The position numbers were made by a program, and so were the translations under genes. The notes under the pieces were generated by a model. That model searched no databases and had not been told where the DNA came from. It saw only the letters and a list, made by a program, of their open reading frames with translations. Shown piece by piece: positions 1-4,344 of a stretch of 7,614 bases of DNA. Location of the stretch: positions 21,965-29,578 of the forward strand of contig AWNV01000027.1 of the NCBI GenBank assembly GCA_000493965.1, read 5' to 3'. This DNA is from Candidatus Aminicenans sakinawicola JGI OTU-1. GTDB lineage: Bacteria > Acidobacteriota > Aminicenantia > Aminicenantales > Aminicenantaceae. Numbering within the stretch: position 1 is the stretch's first letter; each line of letters begins with the position of its first letter.

Positions 1-547
1 GGCCATGAAATTCTTGAGAATAAGCTCGGTGCCCAGCTTGAACTAATATAGTATAATGCCAAAGTGACATAGTTAAACCACGTAAAGCTTTTTCAATTTC
101 TGAGTTATCTTTTGTTTCAATAAACTCTTTATCTTTCACTAATTGGTTTACTTCGTTATCAGATAAAAGTATATTTTTCATATCTTGGCAGAAAACATCT
201 CCTTTTCTTTGATGAGATAGAATGTCTACTATTTTCTCTATAAAGTCTATACCTTCTTCCTTTGATAAACCCTCAAAAGGATTTAAAGTGGAATCGCCTA
301 TAGTTGGTTCGATGATGTAAAACCAATGTGTTATAGCTGAAGGACCCCAACATAATTCTGCAATTTTTTTGTCACTAATCCCTTTCTCTTCTAGTGCTTT
401 TATTGTATAGTATATTTCTTTCGGAAAGAATTTAGTGTAATACCAATTAGTTTCAATAATAGAAAAAGGCCAAAGTGGCGGTTCTCCTCTAGCACCATAT
501 ACGACAAACTTTGCAAGAGTTCTATATACTTCAAGTACTTTATTCAT
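1..547 (-). CDS. Protein of unknown family, third gene of a split PEP-synthase-like operon (3' end outside window)
   Basis: I do not recognise this protein. The reading frame is open from an ATG at 547 to the left edge, giving 182 residues without a stop, so its C-terminus is missing. It has no signal peptide or obvious membrane segment. It is rich in Trp, Tyr and Phe, with a run of aromatics at residues 35-47. Residues 45-79 look like three short helices (ALEEKGISDKKIAEL, then a Gly-Pro turn and ITHWF) and could be a helix-turn-helix, but this is weak. The start is well supported: AAAGGAGGG lies 8 nt upstream, and the ATG overlaps the stop of the preceding gene by 8 bp (ATGAATAA), so translation is probably coupled. 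Being made with an ATP-grasp protein and a phosphohistidine protein, it could be the acceptor-binding subunit of that system. That role is inference from position only. Confidence 0.8.
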   Translation of the reverse strand, partial: MNKVLEVYRTLAKFVVYGARGEPPLWPFSIIETNWYYTKFFPKEIYYTIKALEEKGISDKKIAELCWGPSAITHWFYIIEPTIGDSTLNPFEGLSKEEGIDFIEKIVDILSHQRKGDVFCQDMKNILLSDNEVNQLVKDKEFIETKDNSEIEKALRGLTMSLWHYTILVQAGHRAYSQEFHG

Positions 548-872
548 ATACAATTCCCTCCTTTCCATCGACAATAACCTTCATTCCATCTTTCAATTTT
601 TTTGTTGCCTCATGAGTACCAACAATACCGGGAATTCCCATTTCTCTTGCTACAATTGCAGGATGTGATAACAAACCTCCTCGATCCGTAACTATCGCAG
701 AAGCCTTAAGTATCGCTAAAGTATACTCAGGATTTGTTTCTGGCGCTACAAGAATATCCCCGTTTTCCATTTTTTCTGCGTCTTCAGGCTTCATTAAAAC
801 TTTTACTACTCCTTCTATAATTCCAAGGCTTGCAGGAATACCCCTTAAAATAACTTTTTTGCCTTCCTTCAT
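540..872 (-). CDS. Free-standing PEP-utilising mobile (phosphohistidine swivel) domain protein
   Basis: A 110-residue protein that is essentially one PEP-utilisers mobile domain. In PEP synthase, pyruvate phosphate dikinase and rifampin phosphotransferase this domain carries the phosphohistidine that swings between the ATP site and the acceptor site. The signature is at residues 65-86 (GGLLSHPAIVAREMGIPG core), with H70 as the predicted phosphorylated histidine. The preceding ILVAPETNPEYTLAILKASAIVTD is also typical. I place the start at 872, not at an in-frame ATG at 911. The 872 ATG forms an ATGA overlap with the stop of the upstream ATP-grasp gene and has AGGGG 7 nt upstream, whereas the 911 start would add 13 unrelated residues and a 43-bp overlap. 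In most relatives this domain is fused between other domains; here it is a separate polypeptide. It should act with the upstream protein, and probably with the downstream one. Confidence 0.9.
   Translation of the reverse strand: MKEGKKVILRGIPASLGIIEGVVKVLMKPEDAEKMENGDILVAPETNPEYTLAILKASAIVTDRGGLLSHPAIVAREMGIPGIVGTHEATKKLKDGMKVIVDGKEGIVYE
556..564 (-). promoter_or_regulatory. Shine-Dalgarno site inside the preceding coding sequence
   Basis: On the minus strand this reads AAAGGAGGG, 8 nt before the ATG at 547. It is encoded by the Lys-Glu-Gly codons near the end of the swivel-domain gene. It is the strongest ribosome binding site in the left operon and fixes the start of the third gene. Confidence 0.75.
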
Positions 873-1801
873 ATTATCACCCCTGTTATCGCTCTTGATT
901 GAAGTAACCATAATTTAGCATTTGAAATGCACCACTCAATATCCTGTGGATAATTAAAGATCTTCTCGACCTTTAAGCATATTTCGGCGATCTCCTTTAC
1001 TTTATTATCTTTCAAAGCTTGCTCGCCGGCGAGACTTTTTTCCATATCTATAATTTTAATTTCTTTACCCTCAATTGCTCTTATCTTATTTTTACTCCCA
1101 ATTTTCTTTTCTGTAATCTCCAGTGTTTCCCTATCAACCGTGTAATCGTCTGGCTCTACCCTTCCGTCCACTATTATATCACCTACCCCGTAGGATGCTT
1201 CAACCAATAAACTTTTCTTATTCATCGGGCGGACCGTGAAGGTTATACCGGAAACCTCTGCTGGCACCATTTCTTGAACAATTACAGCCATGCCTTCTAA
1301 ATAGAGTATTTTCTTTTTTATCCTGTAAACTACTGCTCTTTTGTTGAAAAGAGATGCCCAGCATTTCTTTACATTTTCCAAAACTGAATTTGTTTCTGCT
1401 TCAATATTAAGAAAGCTATCATGTAGTCCTGCAAAAGATGATTTTAAACTATCTTCGCTCACTGCTGATGACCTTATAGATACATACTGAACATTTAATT
1501 TCTTTAAATTCTCTCCTATCTCAGATTTGATTTCTTCCGGTATTTTCCCACTTAAGATTAAATTCTTAATTTCCTCGCTTTTTTCTCGGAAATTATTTTC
1601 ATCAATTTCAAATGCCAATTTTTCTATCCTTTCCATTAGATTATTTTGTTTCAAATAGGCAAAGAAAGTATCTGAACTGATGACAAGTCCTTTTGGAACA
1701 TTAAATCCATTATTTATAAGTATAGATAATGAATATCCCTTTCCCCCTAGCTCTGATATTTTTGGCTGATCTATTTTTGAAAGCAATTTTACCATACTCA
1801 T
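869..1801 (-). CDS. PEP synthase/PPDK-type ATP-binding domain protein (ATP-grasp), stand-alone
   Basis: A 310-residue protein matching the N-terminal nucleotide-binding domain of PEP synthase and pyruvate phosphate dikinase (PPDK_N). Numbering from the ATG at 1801, it shows the opening ELGGKGYSLSIL and NVPKGLVIS (about 18-42), the ATP-contacting YVSIRSSAVSEDSL (about 106-119) with FAGLHDSFLN, then CWASLFNKRAVVYR, MAVIVQEMVPAEVSGITFT, and the closing PQDIEW (285-290) and LLQSRAIT (299-306). The domain is complete. It should bind ATP and phosphorylate the histidine of the swivel protein encoded by the next gene, which it overlaps by 4 bp. The PEP/pyruvate-binding barrel is absent from this polypeptide. 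The same frame also has a TTG at 1819 and an ATG at 1795. None of the three has a good Shine-Dalgarno site, so the start is uncertain by up to 8 codons. The final acceptor (pyruvate, an aromatic alcohol, an antibiotic or other) cannot be read from the sequence. Confidence 0.9.
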   Translation of the reverse strand: MSMVKLLSKIDQPKISELGGKGYSLSILINNGFNVPKGLVISSDTFFAYLKQNNLMERIEKLAFEIDENNFREKSEEIKNLILSGKIPEEIKSEIGENLKKLNVQYVSIRSSAVSEDSLKSSFAGLHDSFLNIEAETNSVLENVKKCWASLFNKRAVVYRIKKKILYLEGMAVIVQEMVPAEVSGITFTVRPMNKKSLLVEASYGVGDIIVDGRVEPDDYTVDRETLEITEKKIGSKNKIRAIEGKEIKIIDMEKSLAGEQALKDNKVKEIAEICLKVEKIFNYPQDIEWCISNAKLWLLQSRAITGVII

Positions 1802-1922
1802 ATTCTTAATAGAAAACAAATAAGTTTTATTTGCTACAAATTTTAAAATTACCTTTTTTATAAAATGATTTTAATATCAATATCTCTTCTTCTTAAGAAG
1901 GATACAATAAAAATATTGGAAA

Positions 1923-1940
1923 GGCAATAGTCTGATTGCC
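1923..1940 (-). terminator. Possible terminator after the RuvC operon
   Basis: A 6-bp inverted repeat (GGCAAT, 6-nt loop, ATTGCC) lies 60 bases past the stop of RuvC-like A. On the minus strand it is followed by TTTCC and then an A/T stretch with TTTTT. The stem is short and the T-run is displaced, so this is a weak call. It lies in the 198-bp gap between the central and left operons, which also holds a perfect 12-bp palindrome at 1889-1900 and a 7-bp inverted repeat at 1943-1949/1958-1964. I see no gene in that gap. Confidence 0.35.
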
Positions 1941-1999
1941 AATTAGAAATTTCTATGTTTCTAACTCAATTGTGGGTATGGTAATTTAACTTGATGAAG

Positions 2000-2497
2000 C
2001 TAATTCTTGATAACTCCCATCATCCCCAGTGCCACCGCATCGAACATATTCTGGTGATATTTTTCTTTCCAGGCTCTGTCTTGAGTTAAATAAAGCTTGA
2101 GCTCTGGAAATTTAGACACTATAACCCTCGCCACCTCTCTTTTATTTGCCCGGCCATTGCCACAGATTGCCTTTTTAACAGTACTTGGAGCAAAGCTTAG
2201 CACCTTGAGCCCCTTTCTCCTTCCGATAGCCCTTATTTCATCAACAAAGATGTTTAAAAGAGCAGCATTTCGGTTATTTGCAAAAAACGCCTTTTCGAAA
2301 ACTAAGACCTTAGGCTTAAAATCCTTAATCAATCTAAGAATTACCTTTCTTCCTTCTTTTAAAGTCTCGTGTGGGGATTTCCTCTTTTTGATAACCTTAA
2401 CTCCGTGATAAATTAGCTTCTCTTTTTCTAAAAAAGCAACCCCCATCTCTCTTGTGCCTGGATCAATTGCCAGGACTTTTTTATTATTGCTGGCCAT
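2000..2497 (-). CDS. RuvC-like Holliday junction endonuclease, catalytic site largely intact (RuvC-like A)
   Basis: A 165-residue protein of the RNase H-fold RuvC family, about the usual length for RuvC (160-190 residues). It has the first-strand motif VLAIDPGTREMG with catalytic D12, VLVFEKAFF with E68, the region FAPSTVKKAICGNGRANKREVA (about 102-123) matching the conserved Gly/Lys segment of RuvC, and the C-terminal helix NMFDAVALG with D153. The position three residues before D153, Asp in E. coli RuvC, is N150 here; H148 lies close by. RuvC cuts four-way DNA junctions symmetrically as a dimer. The gene is last in a five-gene operon, 39 bp after its paralogue B. No good Shine-Dalgarno site is visible, but a near-perfect palindrome (ATTGTTTACAAT, 2504-2515) sits just before the start. 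No ruvA or ruvB is nearby, which suits an element- or phage-borne resolvase rather than the housekeeping gene. Confidence 0.85.
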   Translation of the reverse strand: MASNNKKVLAIDPGTREMGVAFLEKEKLIYHGVKVIKKRKSPHETLKEGRKVILRLIKDFKPKVLVFEKAFFANNRNAALLNIFVDEIRAIGRRKGLKVLSFAPSTVKKAICGNGRANKREVARVIVSKFPELKLYLTQDRAWKEKYHQNMFDAVALGMMGVIKN

Positions 2498-2536
2498 AGA
2501 TTGATTGTAAACAATATTAGAATTACTCGACCTTTA

Positions 2537-3031
2537 TTATCTATCTAATTGATAAAAACATCGTGATGCCAAAGCCACAGCCTCAAACATCCTGAAATAA
2601 TAGGCATTCTTATGAGCTTTCTCCTTTTGAAGCTCATGGAAAAGGGCCGGATTCTCAAGGACAATCGCCTCGGCCAGGTTCTTTTTGTTTAGCTTATCTT
2701 CTCGGATAAAAAACTCCTCCACCTCTTTTATGGAATATTGAAAGACCTTCAAACCTTTTCTTCTGGAAAATTCCTTTATTTTTGCTGTGAGTTGAGCTAA
2801 ATTCCGGGACCTCCGTGAGGGATGGAGTTTCTTTATGGCCAAAACACCCGGCTCATAGCGGTCGATAAACTCTGAGATAATCTTCACAGCCCTTTTCATC
2901 TTCTCTTTAGACCATTTTCCTTTGAGGACCTTAACTCTCCAATCCGAAAGCTCAGGTCCTTGAAAGACGGCAATCCCTAAATATCTTGTCCCTGGATTAA
3001 TGCCGATGATTATTAGATGTTTCTTTGGCAT
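2537..3031 (-). CDS. Catalytically inactive RuvC-like paralogue (RuvC-like B)
   Basis: A 164-residue protein that aligns with RuvC-like A along its full length, with three short gaps and about 30% identity by hand alignment. The longest shared run is RRKGLKV. The fold-defining strands and the final MFxAVAL helix are kept, but all catalytic acids are replaced. First-strand Asp is N12 (GINPGTRYLG), Glu is K67 (VLAIKK), and the C-terminal Asp is E150 (RMFEAVAL), with R147 at the neighbouring acid position. The protein therefore looks like a pseudo-nuclease that kept its shape. It is rich in basic residues (PSRRSRN about 71-77, SRRKGLK), consistent with DNA or partner binding. The ATG at 3031 lies inside the upstream initiator-like gene (35-bp overlap) with no clear Shine-Dalgarno site, so translation is probably coupled. 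It could be the non-cutting half of a heterodimer with A, a regulator, or a decaying duplicate. The intact frame argues against decay. Confidence 0.8.
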   Translation of the reverse strand: MPKKHLIIIGINPGTRYLGIAVFQGPELSDWRVKVLKGKWSKEKMKRAVKIISEFIDRYEPGVLAIKKLHPSRRSRNLAQLTAKIKEFSRRKGLKVFQYSIKEVEEFFIREDKLNKKNLAEAIVLENPALFHELQKEKAHKNAYYFRMFEAVALASRCFYQLDR

Positions 3032-3686
3032 GTTTTTTGATAAGATAGTTAAAAAGCGCGGCTCGACTTTTTTTTATTTTCTCAGCGGGCATCTCCTTTA
3101 CTTCCCCTAAGACCTTTCTTAAAAGAGATTCAGGACATTTTTTGGTATAAGAAAGATAGACGGGGATGGACTTAAGATCATTTAATTCTCTGGCTATATC
3201 TAAGGCTAATAGTTCTTCCCTGTTTTTAGGTTTAAACCACTTAAAAGAATAAGGAATTGAAAATTTTTTATCTTCGTTAACGATATTGTTAATATTTCTT
3301 GTTATATAATTCTTGTTTGTGTTCCCTCCTGTCACCTCTCTGGTGTCCTTTTTGTCACCTGTCTGTGTCCCTTTTGTCACATCCGGCTTAAGAAGTCGGT
3401 AGAGGCACCGTCCCCGCCTCTTTTCAACGGCAAGCAGGCCAAGCTCTCGGAGCTCCTTTATTCTCCTTATGACCGTCCTTTTGCTCATTCCAATCAACTC
3501 AGCTATTGTTTTTTGGGTTGGAAAACAGGCCTGACTTTTTGAATTAGCAAAAGAAGCTAAAACATTGTATACAGCGAGGCCGGAAGACTTAAGGCTTCGG
3601 CTGAAAAGTTGCAAGACTTTTTTATTTATCCAAAACCAATCTCCGTTTCTTATATGCCTGATCTCATTTTTCTCATTACTTGTCAT
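2997..3686 (-). CDS. Winged-helix DNA-binding protein, replication-initiator-like
   Basis: A 229-residue protein in three parts. Residues about 30-100 form a winged helix like the N-terminal domain of phage replication proteins of the lambda O/HTH_36 type: SGLAVYNVLASFANSKSQACFP, then the recognition region TIAELIGMSKRTVIRRIKEL and a basic wing (VEKRRGRCLYRLL). Residues 101-140 are a polar linker rich in Thr, Lys and Asn. Residues about 142-222 form a Lys-rich alpha-helical C-terminal domain of unrecognised type (IPVYLSYTKKCPESLLRKVLGEV). I read it as the origin-binding initiator of the element. The same architecture would also fit a transcription regulator. The linker-coding DNA holds iteron-like repeats and an A/T-rich tract, which favours the initiator reading. 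The ATG at 3686 follows the stop of the 52-residue gene by 5 bp, and its 3' end overlaps RuvC-like B by 35 bp. No good Shine-Dalgarno site is seen, so coupling is likely. Confidence 0.75.
   Translation of the reverse strand: MTSNEKNEIRHIRNGDWFWINKKVLQLFSRSLKSSGLAVYNVLASFANSKSQACFPTQKTIAELIGMSKRTVIRRIKELRELGLLAVEKRRGRCLYRLLKPDVTKGTQTGDKKDTREVTGGNTNKNYITRNINNIVNEDKKFSIPYSFKWFKPKNREELLALDIARELNDLKSIPVYLSYTKKCPESLLRKVLGEVKEMPAEKIKKSRAALFNYLIKKHAKETSNNHRH
3250..3318. other. A/T-rich tract beside the iterons, possible DNA-unwinding element
   Basis: Only 13 of these 69 bases are G or C (81% A+T), clearly richer in A+T than the flanking coding sequence. The tract abuts the iteron-like repeats directly and contains a 5-bp inverted repeat TTAAC-GATATT-GTTAA (3277-3292). 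Iterons next to an A/T-rich duplex-unwinding region is the standard layout of an initiator-dependent origin. The origin function is inference. The tract also encodes residues about 124-146 (an Asn/Ile-rich linker), which alone would raise the A+T content. Confidence 0.45.
3319..3384 (-). repeat. Three iteron-like repeats (24/22/20 bp) inside the initiator-like gene
   Basis: Three adjacent copies of a GTGTYC...TGTCACCT unit begin at 3319, 3343 and 3365 on the plus strand. Copies 2 and 3 share 15 of their first 16 bases (GTGTCC[T/C]TTTTGTCAC); copy 1 is more diverged (GTGTTCCCTCCTGTCACCT). Read on the coding strand the unit is roughly AGGTGACAAAAAGGACAC, with GTGAC and GACAC as an imperfect dyad. 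The 22-bp step between copies 2 and 3 is not a multiple of three, so the shared DNA is read in different frames there. That points to selection on the DNA as a binding site. They encode residues about 101-123, the linker of the protein. Confidence 0.65.
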
Positions 3687-3691
3687 AATTT

Positions 3692-3850
3692 TTAGTAGAA
3701 TTTCTTTCCCCAGACATGTTCACAGATTATCTGGGCCAGAAAGATTAAATTTTTTCTCATCTTGTCTATCTCCTTGTTTGTCAAATTAGGCATTCTGAGA
3801 ATGCGTCGATATTTATCATAAATGTCCCGTCGCTTATTTTTCTTGGGCAT
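3692..3850 (-). CDS. Small basic protein of 52 residues, unknown function
   Basis: An intact small ORF fills the gap between the Xre-like gene and the winged-helix gene. It starts at ATG 3850, 4 bp after the stop of the Xre gene, and ends at 3692, 5 bp before the next ATG. The product begins MPKKNKRRDIYDKYRRILRM and continues with a helical Lys/Asn/Leu-rich half ending in GKKFY. The N-terminal 20 residues hold about nine Lys or Arg. There is no signal peptide or Cys cluster. A weak GAGA lies 7 nt upstream of the start. I do not recognise the family. Its exact packing into the operon and strongly basic composition suggest a real nucleic-acid-binding or adaptor protein co-expressed with the initiator. 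Confidence 0.6.
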   Translation of the reverse strand: MPKKNKRRDIYDKYRRILRMPNLTNKEIDKMRKNLIFLAQIICEHVWGKKFY

Positions 3851-3854
3851 ACTT

Positions 3855-4124
3855 TTATCTCTGAATTTCTTTTTGCCTTTCCATAATCTTTCTCTTGATC
3901 AGCCGTATCAAAGGAAAAAACAAGGCGTCCACCAACACGCAATACAAACCTGCTAACTTGAAAACGTTGAGCAGGCTTGGAAGGCAGACGCCCTTCTCCC
4001 AGCGGGAGATCATGCCCGCGCTCTTGAGATTCAGGATTCTGGCGACATCCGTTTGCTTCAGACCTAATGCTTTTCTGTATTTCCTCAGGTTATTCGGAAC
4101 CTTCTTATGTTCGACTTTTCTCAT
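3855..4124 (-). CDS. Xre/Cro-type helix-turn-helix regulator (89 residues)
   Basis: Residues about 13-60 form a Cro/CI-type helix-turn-helix: LRKYRKALGLKQTDVARIL, a short turn (NLKSAG), the recognition helix MISRWEKGVCLPS, then LLNVFKLAGLYCVL. The tail after residue 66 is hydrophobic then basic (LFFPLIRLIKRKIMERQKEIQR) and could be a dimerisation helix. The DNA-binding core is complete. As first gene of the five-gene operon it is the natural candidate to autoregulate replication and recombination genes of the element. The ribosome site GGGAGGG is strong but sits only 1-2 nt before the ATG, an unusually short spacing. It can also pair with an upstream CCCTCC. No clear sigma-70 promoter was found upstream on this strand. 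Confidence 0.8.
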   Translation of the reverse strand: MRKVEHKKVPNNLRKYRKALGLKQTDVARILNLKSAGMISRWEKGVCLPSLLNVFKLAGLYCVLVDALFFPLIRLIKRKIMERQKEIQR

Positions 4125-4125
4125 A

Positions 4126-4167
4126 CCCTCCCTAGTTAATGCTTATAATCTTCAGAATAGCGGAGGG
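4126..4167 (-). promoter_or_regulatory. Possible hairpin hiding the ribosome site of the Xre gene
   Basis: On the minus strand CCCTCC (4167-4162) is perfectly complementary to GGAGGG (4131-4126), which is the Shine-Dalgarno sequence of the Xre-like gene, with a 30-nt loop. If it forms in the mRNA it would limit translation of the first gene of the operon. The loop is long, so chance complementarity cannot be excluded. Confidence 0.3.
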
Positions 4168-4188
4168 CGGAGTAAAAACAAGACACAA

Positions 4189-4212
4189 AAAATTGCCTTT
4201 TCAGGCAATTTT
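4189..4212 (-). terminator. Strong minus-strand intrinsic terminator hairpin
   Basis: A perfect 10-bp stem, AAAATTGCCT-GAAA-AGGCAATTTT on the minus strand, with a GNRA-type tetraloop, is followed by further T residues (six T in a row in total). It is the best terminator in the window and works in the minus direction. It lies upstream of the Xre operon, so it would stop transcripts arriving from the right, such as read-through from the recombinase, or act as a leader attenuator. Confidence 0.7.
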
Positions 4213-4252
4213 AGGCTTAAATTGTGAATAAAATGGGAATAAAATTAAAAAG

Positions 4253-4267
4253 CCACCAGAAAGGTGG
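4253..4267 (-). terminator. Second minus-strand terminator-like hairpin
   Basis: A 5-bp G/C-rich stem, CCACC-TTTCT-GGTGG on the minus strand, is followed by CTTTTTAATTTT. It lies 40 bp before the stronger hairpin in the transcription direction, so the two form a tandem stop. In the plus direction it has no T-run directly after it. Confidence 0.55.
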
Positions 4268-4291
4268 AAAGAAAAATTTTTCAAGATGAGT

Positions 4292-4297
4292 TATAAT
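4292..4297 (+). promoter_or_regulatory. Possible -10 box for the secreted-protein gene
   Basis: A perfect TATAAT lies 48 bp upstream of the start at 4345. No convincing -35 box is found 16-18 bp before it, and the surroundings are A/T-rich, so the match may be chance. A second near match, TATAAG, is at 4313-4318. Confidence 0.3.
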
Positions 4298-4344
4298 TTC
4301 TCAAAAATAGTTTATAAGGTAAAATGGTTCATAAAGGAGAGTTA

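Noticed and set aside
873..911. Earlier ATG at 911 for the swivel-domain protein
   Set aside because: The ATG at 872 has a good Shine-Dalgarno site and the typical ATGA overlap, and the extra 13 residues do not belong to the domain.
2097..2408. 103-codon plus-strand frame opposite RuvC-like A
   Set aside because: It is fully antisense to a gene with clear RuvC motifs, and its composition is that of a shadow frame.
2000..3031. RuvC pair as a transposon nuclease of the TnpB/IscB type
   Set aside because: Both proteins are short, compact RuvC-like domains with contiguous motifs. They have no zinc finger or HNH insertion and no guide-RNA-like flank.
3895..4227. 110-codon open frame on the plus strand
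   Set aside because: It is antisense to the well-supported Xre-like gene, runs through the leader and terminator hairpin, has no domain and no ribosome site.
4324..4344. Earlier ATG at 4324 for the secreted protein
   Set aside because: The ribosome site lies inside this extension and points to 4345, where the signal peptide begins.
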